Source of the DNA: Treponema sp. UBA3870
GTDB lineage: Bacteria; Spirochaetota; Spirochaetia; Treponematales; Treponemataceae
Reading direction: 5' to 3'
Assembly (NCBI GenBank): GCA_002392275.1
Contig: DGGQ01000004.1
Location: 1 to 5,059, forward strand
DNA length: 5,059 nucleotides
Part shown: positions 1-5,059 of the stretch, piece after piece
Layout of the letters: the number at the start of each line of letters is the position of its first letter
How positions within the stretch are numbered: the first letter of the stretch is position 1
The notes under the pieces: generated by a model
The model's database searches: none
The model's input: the letters and a program-made list of their open reading frames with translations, nothing else
Told to the model about the DNA's origin: nothing
Made by a program: the position numbers and the translations under genes

Positions 1-1
1 A

Positions 2-181
2 TTTAATTTAGAAAATGATATTTTTTATATTTTTGGTGGTTCAGCTTATTATAAACCACTGCTTCCGTTTCTTAAGAACTGCATAGCATTTAAATTTAAG
101 TCGTCAAATACAATACAATTAGACTGTCAAATTTATTTTAAAAATGGAATGATAAATGCTATGATTTACTCCGCGCATTGA
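2..181 (+). CDS. C-terminal fragment of an AT-rich gene, possibly actin-like (ParM/StbA-type) ATPase; cut by left window edge
   Basis: A plus-strand frame is open from the left edge to a TGA at 179-181, giving 59 residues with no start in the window that looks like the true N-terminus. The other two plus frames stop within the first ten bases and the minus strand is full of stops, so an open frame at about 27% G+C is unlikely to be chance. Visible residues 7-15 (IFYIFGGSA) form a hydrophobic strand followed by a GGS loop, as in the adenosine-binding motif of the actin/Hsp70 ATPase fold. About 35 residues later comes KNGMINAMI. From memory, plasmid ParM proteins end in a similar way, with a GGGA loop and then a C-terminal NGM, so a filament-forming segregation ATPase is a reasonable guess. 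A ParR partner normally follows ParM; none does here, as the next gene is convergent. The coding call is fairly safe, the family is not. Other proteins with a GGS loop, such as sugar kinases, remain possible. Confidence 0.6.
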   Translation, partial: FNLENDIFYIFGGSAYYKPLLPFLKNCIAFKFKSSNTIQLDCQIYFKNGMINAMIYSAH

Positions 182-187
182 AAACTA

Positions 188-263
188 TTGGCTTCGCAAT
201 CTTCTGCAACTCGGCAATCGGGGTCCCGGAGTGCATGAATTACAAAAGACCTGCGGAAGCCAA
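188..263 (-). terminator. long imperfect stem, possible terminator of the minus-strand glycosidase
   Basis: TTGGCTTCGCA at 188-198 pairs with TGCGGAAGCCAA at 252-263: eleven base pairs with one bulged base, enclosing about 53 bases. Read on the minus strand, the stem lies about 67 bases past the glycosidase stop and is followed by TAGTTTTC (187-180), a short T tract. That polarity suits a terminator for the minus-strand gene and not for the plus-strand gene on the left. The loop is much longer than in a classic intrinsic terminator and the T tract is short, so this is tentative. The rest of 182-329 shows only a short hairpin (300-305 with 322-327) and a 10-base palindrome, GAAATATTTC at 311-320, and no credible gene. 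Confidence 0.3.
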
Positions 264-329
264 AAACATCCAGTTTGCATGAACATCCAGAGGCCAGCGG
301 TGGAGCGCGGGAAATATTTCACTCCACTC

Positions 330-3300
330 TCACTCACCGAACCTGAACCAGCGGAAATCAAAATTGCTTCCCGGGAGGAATACGAATGCAACTTTATTCA
401 TGCCGGGCACTCCGTCTATGTCAAAGGTCTTTTCCACATAGCCGTCCGTCTTTTTGAATTCCAGAATCCGGATTGCATCAGTCTCTCCGGAAAATTTTAC
501 GTGGATTGTGTTGTCAACATGTGAAAATCCGCAGACGCTTATCTTTTTTGCGCCATGGTCTCCAAAATCCATCGCATCGAATTCAAGGACAACATTGTTT
601 CCGATTTTTTCAACGGCATCATCCGTGCGGATAAAGGAATCTCCAAAAAGGGATGAGCAGTCAAGCGCGCTCAGTTTTGAAAATGCCTTTGCAGATTTTT
701 CAAAAACAATTCCCAGAAACGAAAGGCTTGTCCTGAAAACAAGCGAAAGCGTGTGCATACCGAACAGCCTTCTTGGAAGAGTGTATGCCTTGCTCTGGTA
801 TGTGTTGTAGATTGACGCGGCAGAATAATGGCAGTCCATGATTTTTCTTCCGCCGTCAGGATTTCCTTCCCACAGTTCAAAGTCCAACTCATTATCAAAA
901 GAAAAAATTGGAACGGAAAATGTGTCAGCACCGTCACGGCCAAAATCCATTTTGTCAAACTCGAACCACGACGTTCCGTTTCCGTTGAATGCACCTCCGT
1001 TGAAACTCAGTTCAATTTTGTCGCTCGATGCGGAACACTTGCATGCCTCAATCAGCTCAAAGGGATTTCTTGCCGAACGCCCGATTCCCGAAACGGAAAA
1101 CTCCAGTTCCGAAATTATCTCGCTGAATTTTCCGCCGTTGTCTGCCATGCAAGCAAGCCTGAAATCTCCGTCGCACAAAGCAGTAACGGTCGCCCTCTCT
1201 CCGTCCAAAGTTTTTTCGACATCAACAGCCGCGGAATCAGAGCGAACTCCCTCAAGCATCATCGGAATCCAAACCAAATCACGGTGCGTCGCGTCCGCAG
1301 GATGGATTACGGCATCAACAGTCACCTGTCTTTCATTTTGATTCAGGCTCCTTGTTCCATGGGAAATCAATTCAATCTTACGGATTGGAATCTCATCGCA
1401 ATCAGTACGGACAATTTTTCCCGACATTTTTTCTGATTCATCAAAATCAATTTTTCCATTTTTAAAAACAAGCACGCACGACTCAAGACCCGCACCCGAA
1501 GCTGTGACAGTAAAATCTGCGGCATCTTTTTTTGAGCGGACCAAAATCAAAAGGCGGTTTGAAAAAAGTTTCCGGCTCAATTTTTTTCCGTCAGAACTCC
1601 TGTACTGCTCGTAGTCGGTGGAATCTCCATTGTCGGCGCCAACAAGCTCGGCTTCCCCTGAGACAGAAATCTCAAGCCGGCTTCTTGAATTTTCAACTGG
1701 GTTTCCGCCTGAATCAACGCTCATTGCGTCAACAAAATAAAGACCACCGCAGGACTCTTTTTCAAGCTCCAGCACAATTTTTTTCGCGTCGCCAAAAGAT
1801 TTTTTTTCATCCCGCGCAAGAACACTTCCGTCCGCACCATATCCAACGGCAAGCAGCGTTCCTTTTTCATACACCACGGATTCCCAAGTGGCGGACAAAT
1901 CTTTTCCGTTTTCAAAATCGATTGATTTTTTTCCAAGCGAGCGTCCGTTCAAAAAAAGTTCGACAGATTCCAGATTTGAATAAACCCTCACGTCGATTTT
2001 CTGTCCCTCGTTGAAATCCCAGTACGGAAGCAGATGGACAAAGTGCGCACAGTTTTTTTTGTTCCATACGGATTTATATAGAAAGAAACTGTCCTTTGGG
2101 AATCCCGCTGTGTCAATCTGCCCGAAATATGAATTCTTTGTTGAATAAGGAGTCGGCTCCCCGATATAGTCCCAGCCCGTCCAGATGAATTGACCAAGGC
2201 TGTAGCTTCTGTCGCGGTCGTCCGAAAGAACAAAGGATGTGTCTCGCGCACCCCAGCTTGGGCTACAGTTTCCAAGCGACGAACACTGGTTGTCAACGCA
2301 GGTCAGAAGCCTGTTTGAAAGAGGAAAATGGTATACCCCCCTGCTCTGCACTGTGCTTGATGTTTCGCTTCCATAGATTTTCCACGCTGGATTTTTTTTG
2401 TGGTGTCCATCATAAAGACGCTCGGCATAGTTGTAACCCACGACATCCGTTTCATCCGCACATTTTTGCGCGCCATCCCACTGCATGTAATTTGAGGCAA
2501 TAGTCACCGCAGCATTTTTTTCGGGATCAAAGCGGCGGCAGATTTTGCGAAGGTTCTTTGTGATTTCAAATCCGTTCCCGGAATGTGTGTCGTAGATTTC
2601 GTTTCCCACGCTCCACATGATTAGAGAAGGATGGCACCTGTCACGCCGGACAAGAGCGGAACAATCCCTTTCGTGCCACTGGACAAAATAGTTTCCGTAG
2701 TCATAAATTGTTTTCGGTTTTTCCCACATGTCGAAAAAATCATCGTCAATGTAGAATCCCATGCGGTCCGCAAGGTCAAGGTAGCTTTCATCCTGGGGAT
2801 TGTGCGACGTTCTGATTGCGTTCACCCCCATTTCCTTCAATCTGGAAAGCTGTCTTCTTGCCGCGACCAAATCAAATGCCGCACCGAGAATTCCAAGGTC
2901 GTGGTGCATACATGCCCCGTGGATTTTTACATGGAGACCGTTCACAAACATACCACCGCCAGTGAAATCTACAAACCTGAATCCAATCTGCCGTTCGCAT
3001 GTGTCAACAATCTTTCCACCGGAAACAAGGCTTGTCTTCAATAAATACACGTTCGGGTTTTCATCATCCCAAAGCATTGGATTTTCAACCGAGGCACAGA
3101 AAGTTTCGGTCAAAACATTTTCGTCGTGACTAAACGAAACACCCATCGCCGGTGCAGGATTTTTTGAGACTTTTGATTTTCGTTCCGAATCAAAAAGAGA
3201 AAGCTCCTTTCCGTCTGCAAAAATAATTTTATGCTCGACAGTCATTCCGTCCACAGGCGAAAGAATTTCCGTATCGATTTTGACGCGCCATTTTCCGGCA

Positions 3301-3836
3301 AAGTCATTTTCTTTTTCGGGACAAGCAGAAAAATAAATTCCGTCATTGTTTATGCGGCTTTTTTCTGTCACAAGAAATTCCACGTCACGGAAGATTCCGG
3401 CACCGGAGTACCATCTTGAATTCGGATTCTGGTAGACTGCAATCAGTAGCACGGAATTTTTTCCTTCCGCAACAAAATCTGTAATCTCAAATTCAACCGT
3501 CGTGTAACCGTATTTCCAGACGCACGCAAGTTTTCCGTTCACCCAGACCGCCCAGTTCATGTACACGCCGCCGAAGCGGAGAAAATATCTTTTTTGGGAA
3601 TCAAGGTCCAGCTCGAAATCTTTTTTATAAAATCCTACTGAGTTTTCATAAAGATTTTTTGTGTCATAAATCAGCCAGTCGTGGGGAACATTCACGTCCG
3701 TAAAATCAGTGTCGGAAGGAATCCTGCCATAAAAATCTTCGGGGGGAAAAAGGACAGGCTTTCCGTCTTCCAGCGGATTTTGATTTTCAATATGAGTCTT
3801 GGCAAAACGCCATCCATCGTTAAAAAGTGTGCGCAT
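330..3836 (-). CDS. Glycoside hydrolase family 2 beta-galactosidase-type enzyme with two C-terminal CBM6-like modules
   Basis: This 1168-residue protein should hydrolyse a terminal beta-linked sugar, most likely galactose, by the retaining two-glutamate mechanism of family GH2. Domains in order (approximate): N-terminal sugar-binding jelly roll 1-160, ending in the family signature NPNSRWYSGAGIFRDV (137-152); Ig-like sandwich 161-290; TIM barrel 291-590 with RTSHNP (342-347), SVGNE carrying the acid/base Glu413, YGSE carrying the nucleophile Glu491, and WTGWDYIGEPTPY (552-564); a DUF4982-like sandwich 610-675 (VELFLNGRSLG); a GH2 C-terminal domain-5-like sandwich 688-795 (VGADNGDSTDYE); an Ig-like domain 815-925; and two CBM6-like modules, about 935-1048 and 1055-1168, each with an (M)DFG motif. 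The end, FVFLPGSNFDFRWFRFGE, is typical of the long Lachnospiraceae-type GH2 enzymes as I remember them. There is no signal peptide or membrane segment, so it probably acts in the cytoplasm on imported oligosaccharides. The ATG is preceded by a good ribosome binding site, and an in-frame TGA lies ten codons upstream, which fixes the start. The gene looks intact. Beta-glucuronidase or another GH2 specificity cannot be excluded from motifs alone. Confidence 0.95.
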   Translation of the reverse strand: MRTLFNDGWRFAKTHIENQNPLEDGKPVLFPPEDFYGRIPSDTDFTDVNVPHDWLIYDTKNLYENSVGFYKKDFELDLDSQKRYFLRFGGVYMNWAVWVNGKLACVWKYGYTTVEFEITDFVAEGKNSVLLIAVYQNPNSRWYSGAGIFRDVEFLVTEKSRINNDGIYFSACPEKENDFAGKWRVKIDTEILSPVDGMTVEHKIIFADGKELSLFDSERKSKVSKNPAPAMGVSFSHDENVLTETFCASVENPMLWDDENPNVYLLKTSLVSGGKIVDTCERQIGFRFVDFTGGGMFVNGLHVKIHGACMHHDLGILGAAFDLVAARRQLSRLKEMGVNAIRTSHNPQDESYLDLADRMGFYIDDDFFDMWEKPKTIYDYGNYFVQWHERDCSALVRRDRCHPSLIMWSVGNEIYDTHSGNGFEITKNLRKICRRFDPEKNAAVTIASNYMQWDGAQKCADETDVVGYNYAERLYDGHHKKNPAWKIYGSETSSTVQSRGVYHFPLSNRLLTCVDNQCSSLGNCSPSWGARDTSFVLSDDRDRSYSLGQFIWTGWDYIGEPTPYSTKNSYFGQIDTAGFPKDSFFLYKSVWNKKNCAHFVHLLPYWDFNEGQKIDVRVYSNLESVELFLNGRSLGKKSIDFENGKDLSATWESVVYEKGTLLAVGYGADGSVLARDEKKSFGDAKKIVLELEKESCGGLYFVDAMSVDSGGNPVENSRSRLEISVSGEAELVGADNGDSTDYEQYRSSDGKKLSRKLFSNRLLILVRSKKDAADFTVTASGAGLESCVLVFKNGKIDFDESEKMSGKIVRTDCDEIPIRKIELISHGTRSLNQNERQVTVDAVIHPADATHRDLVWIPMMLEGVRSDSAAVDVEKTLDGERATVTALCDGDFRLACMADNGGKFSEIISELEFSVSGIGRSARNPFELIEACKCSASSDKIELSFNGGAFNGNGTSWFEFDKMDFGRDGADTFSVPIFSFDNELDFELWEGNPDGGRKIMDCHYSAASIYNTYQSKAYTLPRRLFGMHTLSLVFRTSLSFLGIVFEKSAKAFSKLSALDCSSLFGDSFIRTDDAVEKIGNNVVLEFDAMDFGDHGAKKISVCGFSHVDNTIHVKFSGETDAIRILEFKKTDGYVEKTFDIDGVPGMNKVAFVFLPGSNFDFRWFRFGE

Positions 3837-3840
3837 AAAA

Positions 3841-3847
3841 TCACCCC
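3841..3847 (-). promoter_or_regulatory. ribosome binding site of the GH2 gene
   Basis: On the minus strand GGGGTGA stands four bases before the ATG at 3836-3834. It matches the GGTGA end of the AGGAGGTGA anti-16S complement, so the short spacing is normal for this register. It supports the chosen start, and no other in-frame ATG is available before the upstream stop. I could not find a convincing -35/-10 pair for this gene. Confidence 0.7.
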
Positions 3848-3922
3848 GCGTATTTGTTTTAAATCACCAGCCACGCCACATAGCAGCAGGAAATGGTGGG
3901 TCCATAAGGCATTTCATCTGGA

Positions 3923-3942
3923 TTCAATACTTTTTTATTGAA
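3923..3942. repeat. 20-base palindrome TTCAATA-N6-TATTGAA, candidate operator
   Basis: Perfect 7-base arms, TTCAATA at 3923-3929 and TATTGAA at 3936-3942, flank a CTTTTT centre. The dyad lies about 90 bases upstream of the GH2 start and 200 bases upstream of the peptidase start. The arm length and spacing suit a dimeric DNA-binding repressor or activator. No matching regulator gene is in the window, and I do not recognise the half-site as that of a named family. Confidence 0.4.
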
Positions 3943-3996
3943 GCCACAGAATGGATAAGACTAGAGTACCGTCCAGCGAGCAAGTCCGCAACATTA

Positions 3997-4063
3997 GTTT
4001 TTAGGGAAAAAATTACCAATTTTTTTATGTCCGACCGATTGATTGTAGTGCATTCCTAAAAAC
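3997..4063. repeat. nested inverted repeats upstream of the peptidase gene
   Basis: GTTTTTAGG at 3997-4005 is the exact reverse complement of CCTAAAAAC at 4055-4063. Inside it, AAAAAATT at 4007-4014 and AATTTTTT at 4018-4025 form a second perfect dyad with a three-base loop. The inner dyad ends in a seven-T run, so as RNA on the plus strand it could be a weak, almost pure A-U hairpin that blocks read-through. As DNA it would be a bent A/T tract with a symmetrical site around it. The role is unknown. Confidence 0.4.
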
Positions 4064-4091
4064 AGAATTTTATAGATGTTTCCTATACGTC

Positions 4092-4121
4092 TTGACAAAA
4101 AGAGCTGATTGCATCCAAAAT
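4092..4121 (+). promoter_or_regulatory. possible sigma-70-type promoter of the peptidase gene
   Basis: A perfect -35 hexamer TTGACA (4092-4097) is followed after 18 bases by CAAAAT (4116-4121), which matches four of six bases of TATAAT. Transcription would begin near 4128, leaving a leader of only about 13 bases that still contains the ribosome binding site. The weak -10 and very short leader keep confidence low. An upstream TATAGAT near 4071 is an alternative -10 without a well-spaced -35. Confidence 0.35.
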
Positions 4122-4130
4122 ATTTTGAAT

Positions 4131-4136
4131 GGAGAT
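4131..4136 (+). promoter_or_regulatory. ribosome binding site of the peptidase gene
   Basis: GGAGAT starts ten bases upstream of the ATG at 4141, with six bases between GGAG and the start codon. This is ideal spacing. It decides the start, because translation from here begins directly with a well-formed signal peptide. Confidence 0.75.
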
Positions 4137-4140
4137 TTAA

Positions 4141-4953
4141 ATGATAAAAAAGATTTTCACACTGGGCTTATTGATTGCACTTTCAACAGCGGTATTCGCG
4201 ATAACTCCAAAGAACGACTGGCGGAACATGGGGACCGCAAAAAAACTGGAAGGAAAAACCTATGTGCTTCTTAGTTTTGTAAGCTACCCGGGAACTGAAT
4301 GGAGTCAGGTGAACATCAATTCTGTCGTAGGACAGGTTTACTCCGCTACGGCATGGCTGACAAAGACCGCGGCAAAATATGGTACAAAGGCAGAATTTGA
4401 AATCTATTCACTCGGAAACTATGGTAACGACGGACTGAAAATCACCATGGCAGCCCCAGCCCTTTCCACCACGCTTGTTGATGACGCAATGGTCGCCGCA
4501 GGATATCCAAGGAACTACGATTTTGAAAAATATGTGCGGGAAAACACGGACTGCAACAACTGTCTGGTTCTTGTCTGCTCGAACGAAGCCGGAAGATGTT
4601 TTGCCGTCAACCACACAAAGGAGCTTTCGGACTGGAACAGAACTTACCTTGGTTCTGACTACAAACTTGAGGGATGCGTTATCTACCTTACAAGCATATA
4701 TGACGGAACTCTGGTCTGGGCCTCGACAATCGCGCACGAGATGCTGCACTGCTTTGGCGCGTGGGACCTTTACGATGTCTACGGAACAAACAGCTACGAA
4801 AAGAACACTCTCCTGGAGCAATATTTTTCAAACAGCATAATGCGGAAAATCGACTACAACATTGACACCCTTGTTCTTGACGACATGTCCGCATATCTTG
4901 TTGGCCTTAGCTCAAAACGGGAGGACTGGTACGAGTATTTCCAGGTATACTAG
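4141..4953 (+). CDS. Secreted metzincin-like zinc metallopeptidase (HExxHxxGxxD), family not identified
   Basis: This 270-residue protein is a probable exported zinc-dependent endopeptidase. Residues 1-20 form a signal peptide: MIKK, a hydrophobic core, and a likely cut after AVFA. There is no cysteine after the cut, so it is not a lipoprotein. The active site is HEMLHCFGAWD at 199-209 (bases 4735-4767): His199 and His203 bind zinc, Glu200 is the general base, Gly206 allows the turn, and Asp209 would be the third ligand, as in families where Asp replaces the third His (for example snapalysin). The following LYD resembles M6/immune-inhibitor-A-like sites. SNSIM with Met234 (4840-4842), 25 residues later, is a good Met-turn candidate. 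Before the motif, a helix (about 68-80) and strands (about 84-92, 141-147, 178-185) fit a zincin N-terminal half. Six cysteines (138, 141, 146, 153, 179, 204) could form disulfides after export, although Cys204 lies inside the active-site helix. There is no obvious propeptide, binding domain or anchor. Substrate is unknown. Peptidase class is fairly sure, family is open. Confidence 0.85.
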   Translation: MIKKIFTLGLLIALSTAVFAITPKNDWRNMGTAKKLEGKTYVLLSFVSYPGTEWSQVNINSVVGQVYSATAWLTKTAAKYGTKAEFEIYSLGNYGNDGLKITMAAPALSTTLVDDAMVAAGYPRNYDFEKYVRENTDCNNCLVLVCSNEAGRCFAVNHTKELSDWNRTYLGSDYKLEGCVIYLTSIYDGTLVWASTIAHEMLHCFGAWDLYDVYGTNSYEKNTLLEQYFSNSIMRKIDYNIDTLVLDDMSAYLVGLSSKREDWYEYFQVY

Positions 4954-4962
4954 GGACATCAA

Positions 4963-4999
4963 GGTTAACACTGAATAACCCGCGCTCGGACTATTCAGT
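4963..4999 (+). repeat. two mutually exclusive hairpins after the peptidase gene
   Basis: ACTGAATA at 4970-4977 pairs perfectly with TATTCAGT at 4992-4999 (eight base pairs, 14-base loop). An alternative stem, GGTTA at 4963-4967 with TAACC at 4976-4980, uses part of the same left arm, so both cannot form at once. The larger hairpin starts 17 bases after the stop codon but is followed by ATTTCC, not a T tract, so it is not a standard intrinsic terminator. It may stabilise the transcript 3' end or be a binding dyad. Confidence 0.4.
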
Positions 5000-5016
5000 A
5001 TTTCCTTAGGGATTGA

Positions 5017-5059
5017 ATGGAACAATTTTTTTGGGGGAAGACTCACACCCTTCCCTCGT
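5017..5059 (+). CDS. possible start of a further gene, cut by right window edge
   Basis: An ATG at 5017-5019 opens a frame that runs to the edge (MEQFFWGKTHTLPS). AGGG at 5008-5011 is a weak ribosome binding site five bases before it. If real, it would lie 63 bases after the peptidase stop on the same strand. Against it: only 14 codons are visible, they overlap a G/C-rich inverted repeat, and the opposite strand is also open through this region. I do not recognise the sequence. Confidence 0.2.
   Translation, partial: MEQFFWGKTHTLPS
5033..5057. repeat. G-rich inverted repeat at the right edge
   Basis: GGGGGAAG at 5033-5040 pairs with CTTCCCTC at 5050-5057 (eight pairs including one G-T) around a nine-base loop, and a seven-T run (5026-5032) lies directly to its left. 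On the minus strand the stem is followed by A residues, so it does not end a minus-strand transcript. Whether a T tract follows on the plus strand lies outside the window. It could equally be the edge of a dispersed palindromic repeat. Confidence 0.35.

Larger units (their letters stand above)
3837..4140. other. divergent intergenic region between the GH2 gene and the secreted peptidase gene
   Basis: These 304 bases separate two gene starts that point away from each other, so the promoters and operators of both should lie here. Short open frames cross it, but none has a convincing ribosome binding site with protein-like composition. It contains an AT-rich palindrome (3923-3942), a nested pair of inverted repeats (3997-4063), a TTGACA hexamer (4092-4097) and the two ribosome binding sites, each listed separately. 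Confidence 0.7.

Noticed and set aside
36..59. GTGGTT/AACCAC stem as a terminator
   Set aside because: It lies inside the open left partial gene and has no T tract on either strand.
265..290. Direct repeat AACATCCAG at 265-273 and 282-290
   Set aside because: Only two short copies, which is plausible by chance; there is no array.
828..1436. Open plus-strand frames of 202 and 167 codons inside the glycosidase
   Set aside because: They run antisense to strongly conserved GH2 coding sequence, lack good ribosome binding sites, and translate to low-complexity serine- and asparagine-rich strings.
1532..2014. 160-codon plus-strand frame rich in Arg, Gln and Phe
   Set aside because: It is antisense to the DUF4982-like and following domains; its composition is the complement of Lys/Glu/Phe codons and it has no protein-like pattern.
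2052..2058. A-AAA-AAC slippery heptamer in the glycosidase coding strand
   Set aside because: It is in the right register for -1 frameshifting, but it encodes Lys-Lys-Asn in a Lys-rich gene, the zero frame continues through conserved domains, and I see no clear downstream stimulator.
3681..4059. 86-codon plus-strand frames crossing the GH2 start and intergenic region
   Set aside because: They overlap the conserved GH2 N-terminus in antisense, have no good ribosome binding site and end in AT-rich palindromic DNA.
4408..4821. 137-codon minus-strand frame over the peptidase
   Set aside because: It is the antisense shadow of the zinc-site region and has no supporting start signal.
4125..5021. 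Shared 9-mer TTGAATGGA at 4125-4133 and 5013-5021
   Set aside because: Too short to be meaningful in sequence of this length and composition.

Overview
The window suggests a host-associated, carbohydrate-using anaerobe, possibly a Treponema-like spirochete or a neighbour of the Lachnospiraceae. This is inferred only from the style of the large glycosidase, the lysine- and phenylalanine-rich coding with long A/T runs, and the short Lys-Lys signal peptide. No rRNA, tRNA, CRISPR array, insertion sequence or transposase is visible, and the species assignment is weak.

Layout: (1) Positions 1-181 are very AT-rich (about 27% G+C by hand count) and hold the C-terminal 59 codons of a plus-strand gene entering from the left. 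Its GGSA loop and C-terminal NGM resemble the end of ParM/StbA-type actin-like proteins; this is a tentative reading. (2) Positions 182-329 are a convergent intergenic stretch of about 50% G+C, with one long imperfect stem that may end the neighbouring minus-strand transcript. (3) Positions 330-3836, minus strand, encode an intact 1168-residue family GH2 beta-galactosidase-type enzyme with both catalytic glutamates, several beta-sandwich domains and two C-terminal CBM6-like modules, but no signal peptide. (4) Positions 3837-4140 are a 304-base divergent intergenic region with two conspicuous inverted-repeat systems, ribosome binding sites for both genes and one fair -35 element. (5) Positions 4141-4953, plus strand, encode a 270-residue secreted zinc-peptidase-like protein with a metzincin-type HExxHxxGxxD motif and a candidate Met-turn. 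(6) Positions 4954-5059 carry two alternative hairpins, a possible start of another gene and a G/C-rich inverted repeat at the edge.

Working together: the glycosidase is probably a cytoplasmic enzyme acting on imported beta-galactosides or related oligosaccharides, and the peptidase is probably exported. They share a divergent control region but nothing links them in one pathway. No transporter, regulator or second glycosidase is visible. The least explained points are the small metzincin-like protein, the composition step near position 181, and the palindromes between the divergent genes. I do not see a complete new multi-gene system here.
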